Notes under the pieces: generated by a model | Told to the model about the DNA's origin: nothing | What the model saw: the letters and a program-made list of their open reading frames with translations, nothing else | Database searches by the model: none | In this document: piece by piece, positions 27,310-36,447 of the stretch | Position numbering within the stretch: position 1 is the stretch's first letter | Layout of the letters: each line of letters starts with the position of its first letter | Made by a program: the position numbers and the translations under genes | Source of the DNA: an uncultured Atopobiaceae bacterium | Lineage (GTDB): Bacteria; Actinomycetota; Coriobacteriia; Coriobacteriales; Atopobiaceae | Reading direction: 5' to 3' | DNA length: 64,000 nucleotides | NCBI GenBank assembly: GCA_944321515.1 | Contig: CALULO010000009.1 | Span: 1 to 64,000, forward strand

Positions 27310-30300
27310 TTGGCCGAGAAGAACCATCGAGCTGCGGGCGTCGCCCGCCGTCACCCCCGCGCCCGCCGCGTCGGCCGGGCGCTCGCTGGCGTTATCGCGG
27401 CGGTCGTGGTGCTGGCGCTGGTTGCCGCCACGGTCGCGATGGCCCTCCTCGGCGACACGGTGAAGTCCTACCTCGGCACGGACGTGGTCAACGTCACCGA
27501 CGAGCAGCGCGACGCCACGATGGCGGCCGGCCGCGCCCTCGCGGAGCGCGTCGAGGCGGAGGGGCTGGTGCTCGTGCGCAACGAGGACGCCACGCTGCCC
27601 CTGCCTGACTCCACCACCCAGGTCAACGTCTTCGGCTGGGCCTCCACGCAGTGGGTGGGCTCCGGGTCTGGCTCCGGCCAGGTCACGGGCACCGTCACGG
27701 GACTGCTCGATGCGCTCTCCGAGCGCGGGATCTCCTACAACACCGAGCTCGCGGACATGTACCGCTCCTTCCACGGCGAGCGCGCCTACAAGTCGGCCGG
27801 GGCGCTCAACAGCCGAGCCTCCGAGTTCTGCCGTCTCTACGAGCCTCGCATCACCGACGAGGCGTGCTACAGCCAGGACCTCCTCGCAAACGCGAAGGCG
27901 TACTCCGACACGGCCATCGTGGTCATCGGCCGGGTGTCCGGCGAGTCGGTGGACTGCCCGGACGTCCAGTACAAGGTGAACGAGCGCGGCGGCTCCGTGG
28001 ACGTTGACGTCACGCGCGGCTACCTTGAGCTCTCCTCTGAGGAGGAGGCGCTACTGCGCTACGTGGGAGCTAACTACGAGCACGTGGTCGTGGTGGTCAA
28101 CTCCACCAACACGATGGAGCTCGGCGAGCTGGAGACCATCCCCGGCATCGACGCCGCGCTTCTGGCCGGCCCCACCGGCGAGGTGGGCGCGAACGCCGTG
28201 GTCTCCGCGCTCTGGGGTGACGTCAACCCCTCCGGCCGCACCACGGACACCTACGCCTACGACTTCTCCACGGCCGCGAGCTGGTCGAACTCCGGTGCCA
28301 TGGGGGAGGGCCTCTACACCAACGGGGAGGGCCTCTACCCGGCGGACGGCACGCTCAACGCCAACGTGGGCGTGACCGAGACCTTTGACGCGGTGCGCTT
28401 CGTGGACTACGCCGAGGGCATCTACACGGGGTATCGCTGGTACGAGACGGCCGACGCCGAGGGGTTCTGGGACGATACCTCCAACTCCCACGGCACCGGC
28501 TACGATGCGGTGGTCCAGTACCCGTTCGGCTACGGGCTCAGCTACACGGACTTCTCCTGGGAGGTCGTGAGGAGCTCGCACGCGGACGGCGCGTACGTGG
28601 GGCGCGCGAGTGAGGTCTCGCTCACGGTGCGCGTGACCAACACCGGTCAGGTGGCGGGGCGCGACGTGGTGGAGCTCTACTGCACGCCGCCCTACACGCC
28701 GGGCGGCATCGAGAAGGCGTCCACGGTGCTCGTCGACTTCCAGAAGACGCGGCTGCTCCAGCCCGGGGAGAGCCAGGACGTGACGGTGTCCTTCACGCTT
28801 GACGACGTGGCCTCCTACGACTGCTACGACGCCAACGGCAACGGCTTTGCGGGCTACGAGCTGGAGGCCGGCGACTACGTGGTGGAGCTCAAGCGGGACG
28901 CGCACACGCTGGACGACTGCGTGGGCGCGCGGACCACGCTGCGCCTTCCCGTGGACGTGCAGTGCGCCGACGACCTCTCCACGGGCGCCGTGGTGGAGAA
29001 CCGCTTCACGGGGGAGGACGCCGTGGACGGCGTGTCGGTGGACGGCTCGGACTCCGGGGCCGATATCACCTATCTCACGCGCGCGGACTTTGCGGGCACC
29101 TTCCCGCGGGCGGGCAGCGCGGACCGAAACATGACGGACAACGTGGAGGCCCTCAACCTCTACGGCGAGCAGGACGTGGAGACAGACGCGCTTTCCTATG
29201 CCGACCACCTGCTCACGGACTTCTACCAGCCCACGGTCACCACCTCCGGGACCTCATGGCAGCTGAGCGAGGACGGCGAGCTCACCGAGCTCGGCCGTGA
29301 GCTCGGCGCGGACTACGACGATCCGCGCTGGGAGATCGTGCTGGACCAGGTCTCCGTGAGTGACATGGAGCGCCTGGTGCTTCACGGCTACCTGGCCACG
29401 GCCTCGATAAGTGGGATCGGCAAGCCGCTCACCAAGGAGGTGGACGGCCCGGCACAGGTGGGGTCCTTCAACCAGCTCTCCTACGGCGTGGGCTACCTCG
29501 CCCCGACGGTGCTTGCGCAGACGTGGAACGCGGAGCTGGCGCGGGAGTACGGCCAGCAGCTTGGCCTGGAGGCGGCGATGCTCGGCGTGGACGGGCTCTA
29601 CGCTCCGTGCGCTAACCTGCACCGCACGCCCGTCGGCGGCCGCAACTACGAGTACTACTCGGAGGACCCGCTCGTCTGCGGGACCATGGCGGCCGAGGTG
29701 GTGGGTGGCGCCGCCGACTCCGGCACGTACTGCTTCCTCAAGCACTTTGCCGTCAACAACCAGGACTCCTACCGCGACTCCCTCTACACCTGGCTGACGG
29801 AGCAGGCCCTGCGCGAGCTCTACCTGAGGCCGTTCAGGATAGCTGTGGAGGAGGGCGGCGCCACGGGCCTCATGACGGCCTACAACCGCGTGGGCGCGGT
29901 CTGGGCCGGCGGCAGCAAGGCGCTGCTCACGGACGTGCTGCGCGGCGAGTGGGGCTTCGAGGGCGCCGTCATCACGGACTACGCTGACCACCAGCGCTAC
30001 ATGAACGCTGACCAGATGCTGCGCGCCGGCGGCGACCTCTACATGGACGGTGTGTTCCGAAATGGCGCCTTTGCCTACGGGATGGACCAGGCCGAGCTCT
30101 CCGGCGCGCGCGGCACGGACGCCGCGGCACGCGCCACGAGCTACCTCACCAACCTGCGGCGCGCCACCAAGGACGTGCTCTACGTCTGGCTCTCCGCGCG
30201 CGAGGCCAACCTCGCCTACAACCAGTCTGCCACCGAGGCCGGCCAGCACACCATCGACCGGCCCGTCAAGACCGAGGGCTTCAACTACGTGGGGACCGCG

Positions 30301-30390
30301 CTGGCCCTGGCCGACGCCGTGGCGCTCACGGGCACGGCGGCCTGGGTGCACCGGGCCCTGGCGCGTAGGCGGGCGAGAAGGACGGCGTAG
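27310..30390 (+). CDS. Membrane-anchored glycoside hydrolase family 3 protein, circularly permuted
   Basis: A protein of about 1026 residues. An N-terminal membrane helix (about 20-45) is followed by the GH3 C-terminal alpha/beta domain (LLAGPTGEVGANAVVSALWGDVNPSGRTTDTY), a fibronectin-III-like domain (EVSLTVRVTNTGQVAGRDVVELY), and only then the GH3 TIM barrel (TKEVDGPAQ, GRNYEYYSEDP, LKHFAVNNQD) with the nucleophile Asp in VITDYAD (residue 890). A second hydrophobic helix and an Arg-rich tail end the protein. The domain order is reversed compared with classical beta-glucosidases, as known for some ruminal and lactic acid bacterial GH3 enzymes. The TTG at 27310 follows AGGAGGG; the frame opens at 27232 inside the repeats. 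Confidence 0.85.
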   Translation: MAEKNHRAAGVARRHPRARRVGRALAGVIAAVVVLALVAATVAMALLGDTVKSYLGTDVVNVTDEQRDATMAAGRALAERVEAEGLVLVRNEDATLPLPDSTTQVNVFGWASTQWVGSGSGSGQVTGTVTGLLDALSERGISYNTELADMYRSFHGERAYKSAGALNSRASEFCRLYEPRITDEACYSQDLLANAKAYSDTAIVVIGRVSGESVDCPDVQYKVNERGGSVDVDVTRGYLELSSEEEALLRYVGANYEHVVVVVNSTNTMELGELETIPGIDAALLAGPTGEVGANAVVSALWGDVNPSGRTTDTYAYDFSTAASWSNSGAMGEGLYTNGEGLYPADGTLNANVGVTETFDAVRFVDYAEGIYTGYRWYETADAEGFWDDTSNSHGTGYDAVVQYPFGYGLSYTDFSWEVVRSSHADGAYVGRASEVSLTVRVTNTGQVAGRDVVELYCTPPYTPGGIEKASTVLVDFQKTRLLQPGESQDVTVSFTLDDVASYDCYDANGNGFAGYELEAGDYVVELKRDAHTLDDCVGARTTLRLPVDVQCADDLSTGAVVENRFTGEDAVDGVSVDGSDSGADITYLTRADFAGTFPRAGSADRNMTDNVEALNLYGEQDVETDALSYADHLLTDFYQPTVTTSGTSWQLSEDGELTELGRELGADYDDPRWEIVLDQVSVSDMERLVLHGYLATASISGIGKPLTKEVDGPAQVGSFNQLSYGVGYLAPTVLAQTWNAELAREYGQQLGLEAAMLGVDGLYAPCANLHRTPVGGRNYEYYSEDPLVCGTMAAEVVGGAADSGTYCFLKHFAVNNQDSYRDSLYTWLTEQALRELYLRPFRIAVEEGGATGLMTAYNRVGAVWAGGSKALLTDVLRGEWGFEGAVITDYADHQRYMNADQMLRAGGDLYMDGVFRNGAFAYGMDQAELSGARGTDAAARATSYLTNLRRATKDVLYVWLSAREANLAYNQSATEAGQHTIDRPVKTEGFNYVGTALALADAVALTGTAAWVHRALARRRARRTA

Positions 30391-30478
30391 CTCGGCCGGC
30401 CGCTCGGCCGCCCGCCGCAGACGCTCCGACGGGCGCCGGTATAGCCCCCTCGGGCGCCTCTCACGGCCTCCACTTCGC

Positions 30479-31069
30479 CTACCCGCGTGCCGCCTTCCGT
30501 GCCGCGCGGCGCGCGCGGAAGAACGCCCGGAGCTGCCCTGCCGCCTGGTCTGCGAGCACGCCCGACGTGACCTCGAACTCGTGGTTGAGCCGCTCGTCGT
30601 GGCTCACGTCGTAGAGGGTGCCGAGGGCGCCGCCCTTGGGGTCCGCCGCGCCGTAGACGCAGCGGTCCACGCGGGCGTTCACCATGAGGCCCGCGCACAT
30701 GAGGCAGGGCTCCAGCGTCACGTAGACCGTGCAGCCGGTGAGCCGCCAGCGCCCCAACGCCCGCGCCGCCGCCACCATGGCGGAGAACTCGGCGTGTGCC
30801 GAGGGGTCGGCGTCGTTCTCGCGGCGGTTGTGGGCGCGCGCGACCACACGGCCCTCGCAGACCACCACGGCGCCTATGGGGACCTCGCCCTCGGAGGCGG
30901 CGAGGTCCGCCTCCTCCAGTGCCAGGCGCATGAAGTGCTCGTCGTCCGGGGCCTCGGACCCCGATGTCAGGACGTCGTCCGTGGCTGTGGCGTCCTCGCT
31001 CCCGCGGTCCGCGAAGCCCGGCGTCAGGGTGCCACCCGCTGTCGTCACGTCCTTCTCGCCGTCTGACAT
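30479..31069 (-). CDS. tadA: tRNA-specific adenosine deaminase
   Basis: A 196-residue zinc deaminase that makes inosine at position 34 of tRNA-Arg(ACG). Seen: the zinc/catalytic HAE in SAHAEFSAMV and PCLMCAG, with the MRLALEEADLA start and IGAVVV strand. The first 45 residues are a poorly conserved Asp/Glu/Thr-rich extension. It is convergent with the GH3 gene and divergent from the tRNA-Ser gene. Confidence 0.95.
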   Translation of the reverse strand: MSDGEKDVTTAGGTLTPGFADRGSEDATATDDVLTSGSEAPDDEHFMRLALEEADLAASEGEVPIGAVVVCEGRVVARAHNRRENDADPSAHAEFSAMVAAARALGRWRLTGCTVYVTLEPCLMCAGLMVNARVDRCVYGAADPKGGALGTLYDVSHDERLNHEFEVTSGVLADQAAGQLRAFFRARRAARKAARG

Positions 31070-31128
31070 TGAACCTCCTGCGCTCGCGCCGACCTCACAT
31101 GGGGTAGGATACTAGTGCTTGCGCACTC

Positions 31129-31217
31129 GGAGGAGTGGCAGAGTGGTTGATTGCAGCGGTCTTGAAAACCGTCGAGCGGGTAATCCCGTTCCGAGGGTTC
31201 GAATCCCTCCTCCTCCG
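31129..31217 (+). tRNA. tRNA-Ser (anticodon TGA)
   Basis: An 89-nt class II tRNA. Acceptor GGAGGAG pairs with CTCCTCC (31210-31216), discriminator G, anticodon loop CTTGAAA with anticodon TGA, a long variable arm (CGAGCGGGTAATCCCGTTCC) and T-arm GAGGG-TTCGAAT-CCCTC. CCA is not encoded. Confidence 0.97.
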
Positions 31218-31275
31218 CCTACGCCAGCCCTGGCGAGGAGCGCAGCGCACCGTCGGCACCGCTCAAGGAGGAGCC

Positions 31276-31833
31276 ATGGACTGGTTGCCCATCATCATTG
31301 CGCTTGTGGTCATCGTGGTGCTGGTCGTGGTGTGGATCAGCATCTACAACGGGATCGTCACGGCGGACAACAAGTGCGACAACGCCTGGCAGACCATTGA
31401 CGCGCAGCTCCAGCGCAGGAGCGACCTCATCCCCAACCTGGTCGAGACCGTCCGCGGCTACGCAAGCCACGAGTCCGCCACGCTGGCCGCCGTCACCGAG
31501 GCCCGCGCCGCCGTGGACTCCGCGCCCACGCCCGAGGCCAAGATGGAGGCCTCCAACATGCTCACGGACACGCTGCGCAGCCTCTTTGCCGTGGCGGAGA
31601 ACTACCCCGACCTCAAGGCCAACGCCAACTTCGCCCAGCTCCAGACCGAGCTCGCGGACACCGAGAACCGCATCAGCTACGCCCGCATGAGCTTCAACGA
31701 CATGGTCCTCGAGTACAACAACGCCATCGAGACCTTCCCCGGCAGCCTCGTCGCGGGGCGGCGCTTCAAGCCGCGCGCCGGCTTCGAGGCCGCGGGTGAA
31801 GCGGCCCGTCAGGCACCGCAGGTCAAGTTCTAG
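31276..31833 (+). CDS. LemA family protein
   Basis: A 185-residue protein with an N-terminal membrane helix (MDWLPIIIALVVIVVLVVVW) followed by the LemA helical domain: YNGIVTADNKCDNAWQTIDAQLQRRSDLIPNLVETVRGYA, NFAQLQTELADTENRISYAR and YNNAIETFPGSLVA. The function of LemA proteins is not known; a role at the envelope is usual. The ATG at 31276 follows AAGGAGGAG. The frame is open back into the tRNA, which is not part of the gene. No TPM-domain partner follows. Confidence 0.93.
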   Translation: MDWLPIIIALVVIVVLVVVWISIYNGIVTADNKCDNAWQTIDAQLQRRSDLIPNLVETVRGYASHESATLAAVTEARAAVDSAPTPEAKMEASNMLTDTLRSLFAVAENYPDLKANANFAQLQTELADTENRISYARMSFNDMVLEYNNAIETFPGSLVAGRRFKPRAGFEAAGEAARQAPQVKF

Positions 31834-31940
31834 CACGCCTAGCGCGGGACGGGCAGGCCCCGGTGTCTCCAAAGTCCTGCCGGAGGGCTCACGTCCGGAT
31901 GACCCGCACTCCGGTGGCCCACGCCCTAGACGACCCACAC

Positions 31941-31991
31941 AAAAGGCGCGGCGAGAAGAACCTTGGAAGTTCTTCTCGCCGCGCCGTTTTT
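31941..31991 (+). terminator. Bidirectional terminator made of two inverted copies of the dispersed 12-mer
   Basis: A 17-bp stem, GGCGCGGCGAGAAGAAC paired with GTTCTTCTCGCCGCGCC, loop CTTGGAA, with AAAA before and TTTTT after, so it can serve the converging lemA-type and lactate permease genes. The stem contains GGCGAGAAGAAC at 31950-31961 and its complement at 31969-31980. Confidence 0.93.
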
Positions 31992-32023
31992 GTTGGGATG
32001 GCGGGTGTTGCGTGGTTCCGGGG

Positions 32024-33565
32024 CTACCCCAGGATGAGCGTCCCCACGTAGACCAGCACGGACATGCACACCGCGAAGCCGAACGCGTACTTGGCGATCT
32101 TGCCGAGGATCTCGCCGTCCTTGCCGATGAGCTCGCAGGAGGCGCAGCCGATGGCGATGTTCTGCGGGGAGAGCATCTTGCCGGCGCTCACGCCGAGGGA
32201 GTTGGACGCCACGAGCCAGGTGGGGTCGGTCCCGATGGCCTGGGCGGCGTGCAGCTGGACGGCGCCAAAGAGGACCTCGCTGGAGGTGCCGGAGCCGGTC
32301 ACGAAGGTGCCGAGCGCGCCAAGCCACGGGGCCACGATCGGGTAGAAGGAGCCGAGGGTGCCCACGAAGAAGGCGGCGATGCTCGCGATCATGCCCGAGT
32401 AGCCCATGATCTTGGCGCAGGCCAGGACGCCGAGCATGGTGAAGATGGTCTTGCTCATCTGCTTGCAGGTGTCCACCAGGACGCCGACCATCTCACGCGG
32501 CGGGCAGTGCTGGATGAGGCCGCCCACGATGCCGCAGATGAAGATCAGCACGCCCGGCGTGTTGACCCACGAGAAGGTCAGCGTGGCGGTGGGGTCGCCG
32601 GCGTAGATGTTGAAGGTGCTCTTGATGGCGGAGAGGGGCTCGTTGATGAAGGGGATGAGCTTGCTCGTGGCAAGGAGCACCACAAAGATGAGGGCGAACG
32701 GCGCCCACGAGCGGATCTTCTCGGCAAGGGTGGCCTCGTGGGGCTCAACGTCAACGCGGTAGCCGTCGGGGATCTTGCCCTCGTGGTGGGTGAGGCTGTA
32801 GACGAAGGTCAGCACGAGGGAGACGACGGAGGCGACGACGTCGGGGAGGTCGCCCCCGATGAAGTGGGCGGTGACCAGCAGGCACACGGCGAAGGAGACG
32901 CCGGAGACGAGGCAGGCGGGGACCATGCCCTCGAGCGCCTTCTTGTCATGCCCCACGAGGGCGACGATGAGGAACGGGCAGGCGACGACGAACGGGAAGA
33001 CCTGGATGGCCTGGACGGTGGCAAGCTGGACCACGTCGATGCCCGTGATGGACGCGAGCGTGGTGGTGGGGATGCCGATGGAGCCGAACATGGTGGGCAC
33101 GCCGTTGGCGATGAGGCAGGCGAGGATCGAGGTCACCGGGGAGATGCCGAGGGCGACGAGCATGCTCGCCGGGATGGCCACGGCGGTGCCGAAGCCCGCC
33201 ATGCCCTCGAGGAAGCCGCCGAAGCACCAGGCGATGAGCAGTGCGAGAACGCGGCGGTCGGCGGAGACAGAGCAGAGCATGCCCTTGATGTTCTCCATGG
33301 CCCCGGTGTGGACCGTGAGGTTGTACGTGAAGACCGCGGCGATGATGACGATGACGATGGGCCAGATCGCCATGGCAAAGCCCTCGAGGGCGGCGGTGCC
33401 CAGGTTGATGGGGGTCATGCCCCAGCCGATGGTGGCGCAGATTGCGGCGACGACAAGCGCGCCGAGGCTCGCCTTGTACGCCTCCATGTGCAGGCCACAC
33501 AGGGCAATGACCAGCCATATGATGGGGGCTAGGGCGAAGACGAACATTCCAAACAGTTCGAGCAT
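32024..33565 (-). CDS. lctP: L-lactate permease
   Basis: A protein of about 513 residues with about 13 membrane helices, of the LctP/LldP family of lactate (glycolate) transporters. Seen: GFLEGMAGFGTAVAIPASMLVALG (the family signature), GVPTMFGSIGIPTTTL, GALGTFVTGSGTSSEVLFGAVQ and LVASNSLGVSAGKMLSPQNIAIG. The ATG at 33565 (MLELFGMF) has GGGAG upstream and is preferred to the one at 33595, which would add ten residues with no ribosome-binding site. It stands downstream of the rRNA methyltransferase gene with no lactate dehydrogenase next to it. Confidence 0.93.
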   Translation of the reverse strand: MLELFGMFVFALAPIIWLVIALCGLHMEAYKASLGALVVAAICATIGWGMTPINLGTAALEGFAMAIWPIVIVIIAAVFTYNLTVHTGAMENIKGMLCSVSADRRVLALLIAWCFGGFLEGMAGFGTAVAIPASMLVALGISPVTSILACLIANGVPTMFGSIGIPTTTLASITGIDVVQLATVQAIQVFPFVVACPFLIVALVGHDKKALEGMVPACLVSGVSFAVCLLVTAHFIGGDLPDVVASVVSLVLTFVYSLTHHEGKIPDGYRVDVEPHEATLAEKIRSWAPFALIFVVLLATSKLIPFINEPLSAIKSTFNIYAGDPTATLTFSWVNTPGVLIFICGIVGGLIQHCPPREMVGVLVDTCKQMSKTIFTMLGVLACAKIMGYSGMIASIAAFFVGTLGSFYPIVAPWLGALGTFVTGSGTSSEVLFGAVQLHAAQAIGTDPTWLVASNSLGVSAGKMLSPQNIAIGCASCELIGKDGEILGKIAKYAFGFAVCMSVLVYVGTLILG

Positions 33566-33710
33566 GGCAACTCCCAGGGTCGCATGTGCAGACATTGCGA
33601 CAGTTTAGCGCTTCCGCGTTTCAAAGCGCCGCTCGCGGGGCATATTTAGCCTTTTGCGACAGAATTCTTGACCCCGGGAACCTCTCGTGGAACACGAGGA
33701 GGCGAGGCCG

Positions 33711-35000
33711 CTATACCACCTGGAAGATGAAGAAGTCGAGGTAGTGGCTCTCGGGGAAGCCCCAGAGGATGGGGTGGTCCGGGGCCTGCTGGCGCTCTTC
33801 GACCTGCTTGAGCTGCACGTTTGCCTGATGCGCGGCCTCGGCTATGGCCTTGGCAAGAAGGTCGCGCGTCATGAAGTGGGAGCAGCTGCACGTGGCCAGG
33901 TAGCCGCCGCGCGGCAGCAGGCGCAGCGCCTCGTAGTTGATCTCACGGTACCCGTGCGCGGCGTGAGAGACGGTGCCGCGGCTCTTGGTGAAGGCCGGCG
34001 GATCGAGCACGATGAGGTCGAACGGGCCGCCCTCCTCGCGCAGGCGACGGCGGTCGCGGGCGAGCTCCGGCAGGTAGTCAAGGACGTTGGCGCAGGTGAA
34101 GTCCATGTGGGCGTCGAGGCCGTTGAGCCTGGCGTTCTCGCGCGCCAGGTCGATGGCGGTCTGGCTCACGTCCACGCAGCGCACGAGCTCCGCCCCGCCT
34201 GCGGCGGCGTTGAGGCCAAAGGGGCCCACGTGGCAGAAGCAGTCGAGCACGCGCCTCCCGGCGGCAAGCTCCCGCACGGCGCGGCGGTTGTACTTCTGGT
34301 CCAGGAAGAAGCCGGTCTTCTGGCTGTTCTCGATGTCCAGGTCAAAGCTAAGGCCGTTCTCGCGCACCATCACGCGGGGGGAGTCCGGGACGCTCACGCC
34401 CGGGCCGTCCCACCAGCCCTTGGAGAGGGACAGGCCCTCCTTGGCGCGGGAGGGGGAGTCGTTGCGCTCGTAGATGGCGGTGACCTCCTGGCCGTCGGCG
34501 CGCAGGGCGTCCAGGACGGCGTCGTAGACGGTCGGCCGCAGCCGGTCCATGCCGAAGGTCCCCACCTGGGCAACAAGGACGTTCTCGTATCGGTCCATCA
34601 CAAGGCCTGGGAAGCCGTCCGCCTCGGAGAAGATGACGCGGCATGCGTTGGTGTCCGGCTCCGCGCCGGGCAGCGCCCGTCCTCCCATGGTGGCGCATCG
34701 GTGCGCCCACGCCCACTGCGCGCGCCGGTGCCAGAACGCCTCGTCAACGCGGTCGTTGGCATTGCGGGTGACAATGCGCACGCGGATCTTCGACTGCTCG
34801 GAGATGAGGCCGGCGCCCTGCCAGGTGCCGTTCTCCTCGAAGACGTCCACGACGTCGCCGTTGGCCGCCGGCCTGCCGTCCTCCGGCGAGGGCTCCAGGC
34901 GCAGGACCTCCCCCTCGAAGACCCAGGGGTGCCCGCCTGCGAGCGAGCGTGCTGCCTTGCGCGTGACGATGACGCGCGGATACGGGCGGACCTGCTTCAT
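33711..35000 (-). CDS. rlmI: RlmI-like class I SAM-dependent rRNA (cytosine) methyltransferase
   Basis: A 429-residue protein: an N-terminal PUA-like domain (VIVTRKAARSLAGGHPWVFEGEV), a middle EEHEE-like part (CRVIFSEADGFPGLVMDRY) and the Rossmann methyltransferase domain (KTGFFLDQKYNRR, VLDCFCHVGPFGLNAA, LIVLDPPAFTKS, TCSCSHF). RlmI makes m5C1962 in 23S rRNA in E. coli; the order and motifs fit well, though the modified base is not proven here. There is a non-conserved insert of about 20 residues (SRAKEGLSLSKGWW). Confidence 0.9.
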   Translation of the reverse strand: MKQVRPYPRVIVTRKAARSLAGGHPWVFEGEVLRLEPSPEDGRPAANGDVVDVFEENGTWQGAGLISEQSKIRVRIVTRNANDRVDEAFWHRRAQWAWAHRCATMGGRALPGAEPDTNACRVIFSEADGFPGLVMDRYENVLVAQVGTFGMDRLRPTVYDAVLDALRADGQEVTAIYERNDSPSRAKEGLSLSKGWWDGPGVSVPDSPRVMVRENGLSFDLDIENSQKTGFFLDQKYNRRAVRELAAGRRVLDCFCHVGPFGLNAAAGGAELVRCVDVSQTAIDLARENARLNGLDAHMDFTCANVLDYLPELARDRRRLREEGGPFDLIVLDPPAFTKSRGTVSHAAHGYREINYEALRLLPRGGYLATCSCSHFMTRDLLAKAIAEAAHQANVQLKQVEERQQAPDHPILWGFPESHYLDFFIFQVV

Positions 35001-35015
35001 GGGGTGCTGCTCCCG

Positions 35016-35027
35016 GTTCTTCTCGCC
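35016..35027 (-). repeat. Intergenic copy of the dispersed 12-mer
   Basis: GTTCTTCTCGCC on the plus strand (GGCGAGAAGAAC on the minus), in the 33-bp gap between the helicase stop and the rlmI start. It does not form a hairpin here. Confidence 0.9.
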
Positions 35028-35033
35028 GTGTTC

Positions 35034-36296
35034 CTAGTAGTGGCGGCCGTAGCGCCCGCCGGCGATGCCGCGCCCGCGGCTGCGCGAGCCGGAGAACATC
35101 GTGCGGGTGGACCGCTTGGTGGAGCGGCTCGCCTGCGGGACGATGCGCCCCGAGTCGTACTCGAAGCCGGGGAGGTCCCACACGGGCACGAGCTTCTTGG
35201 TGAAGTACTCGATCTCGCGCAGGGGGCTGATCTCGTCGGGGGCCACGAAGGTGTAGGCGTGGCCGGTGGCGCCGGCGCGGCCGGTGCGGCCGATGCGGTG
35301 CACGTAGTCCTCCGGGTCCATGGGCACGTCGAAGTTGACCACCGCGTCGATGCCGGAGACGTCGATGCCGCGGCTCATGACGTCGGTGGCCACGAGCACC
35401 TGCACCTTGCCGTCGCGGAACTTCTCCAGCGCGCGGGCGCGCGCGGCCTGCGGGCGGTCGGCGTGCATGACGTCAACCTTCACTCCCGCGTTCTTGAGGG
35501 TCTTGGAGACGTCGTCCACGCGGTGCTTGGTGCGGCAGAACACCAGCACGCGCTCGGGCTTCTCGCCCGCCGCGCCGCCGGTGTCCAGCAGCGCGCGCAG
35601 GAGGTCGATCTTCTGGCCCTGCGTGACGGGGCAGAGGTGCTCCTCCACGGTGTCCGCGGTCTCGCCCACGCGGGCGATCTCGACGGACACGGGGTCCGTG
35701 AGCAGCGCGTCGATGGTGGACTTGATGGAGGGCGGGATCGTTGCCGAGAAGAGCAGCGTCTGGTGCTGCTTGGGCAGCGCGTGCATGATGCGACGGATGC
35801 TCGGCCAGAAGCCCATGTCCAGCATGCGGTCGGCCTCGTCCAGCACGAGCACCTTGACCTGAGCCAGGCTCACGTGCTTGTGCTCCATGAGGTCGATGAG
35901 GCGGCCCGGCGTGGCGACCAGCAGGTCGCAGCCGCGCTCGAGCTCCTTGATCTGGCGGTCGAACTTGGCGCCGCCCATGACGATGACCGCGCGCTGGCCG
36001 GTCTTCTCGCAGACCACGCTTACGACGTCCTCGATCTGCGCGGCGAGCTCGCGCGTGGGCGTCACCACCAGCGCGTGCGGGCCGTTGCCCTTCTCGCCGG
36101 CGATGTTCTGCAGCGTGGGCAGGGCAAAGGCCGCCGTCTTGCCGGTACCCGTCTGGGCGGAGGCGACGATGTCGCGCCCCTGGAGCACCACGGGGATGGC
36201 CTCCGCCTGAACCGGCGTGGGCGTGGTGAAGCCGAGGGCGTCCACCCCGGCAAGGATCTGCTCGTTAAGCCCGAGCTCGGCAAATGTAGTAGTCAT
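35034..36296 (-). CDS. DEAD-box RNA helicase (RhlE-like)
   Basis: A 420-residue protein with the full set of motifs: Q motif (FAELGLNEQIL...GFTTPTPVQ), AQTGTGKT, PTRELA, TPGRL, DEAD (VLDEADRML), SAT, ATDVMSRGID and HRIGRTGR. The C-terminus is basic with RGRG-type repeats and would bind RNA. Likely role: RNA remodelling, ribosome assembly or cold adaptation. The frame is open to 36707, but that part overlaps metA on the other strand and is not coding. TATACT on the minus strand (36304-36309) is only 7 nt from the ATG at 36296, so the mRNA may be leaderless. Confidence 0.93.
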   Translation of the reverse strand: MTTTFAELGLNEQILAGVDALGFTTPTPVQAEAIPVVLQGRDIVASAQTGTGKTAAFALPTLQNIAGEKGNGPHALVVTPTRELAAQIEDVVSVVCEKTGQRAVIVMGGAKFDRQIKELERGCDLLVATPGRLIDLMEHKHVSLAQVKVLVLDEADRMLDMGFWPSIRRIMHALPKQHQTLLFSATIPPSIKSTIDALLTDPVSVEIARVGETADTVEEHLCPVTQGQKIDLLRALLDTGGAAGEKPERVLVFCRTKHRVDDVSKTLKNAGVKVDVMHADRPQAARARALEKFRDGKVQVLVATDVMSRGIDVSGIDAVVNFDVPMDPEDYVHRIGRTGRAGATGHAYTFVAPDEISPLREIEYFTKKLVPVWDLPGFEYDSGRIVPQASRSTKRSTRTMFSGSRSRGRGIAGGRYGRHY

Positions 36297-36303
36297 GGCT
36301 GCA

Positions 36304-36309
36304 AGTATA
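36304..36309 (-). promoter_or_regulatory. -10 element of the helicase gene, probably leaderless
   Basis: TATACT, 7 nt before the start codon, which would place transcription start at or next to the A of ATG. No ribosome-binding site is present between them. Confidence 0.5.
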
Positions 36310-36319
36310 GTGCATGGGA

Positions 36320-36331
36320 GGCGAGAAGAAC
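36320..36331 (+). repeat. Intergenic copy of the dispersed 12-mer
   Basis: GGCGAGAAGAAC in the divergent helicase/metA gap, near the -35 position of the helicase promoter. Confidence 0.9.
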
Positions 36332-36410
36332 GTTGATGGGGTGAACCTTGCCGCCGGCCCGCAGATTCCAAACGTTTCCTGCCCGCACCGCCTGCTTGCC
36401 CCACCCGCCG

Positions 36411-36416
36411 TATACT
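36411..36416 (+). promoter_or_regulatory. Possible -10 element of metA
   Basis: TATACT 32 bp before the metA ATG at 36448. No clear -35 hexamer is seen. Confidence 0.4.
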
Positions 36417-36447
36417 TAACGGGCTGAATCGCGGAAACGGAGACCTC

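Noticed and set aside
31135..31275. Coding extension of the LemA protein into the tRNA
   Set aside because: The tRNA-Ser structure is complete there and the LemA ATG has a strong ribosome-binding site.
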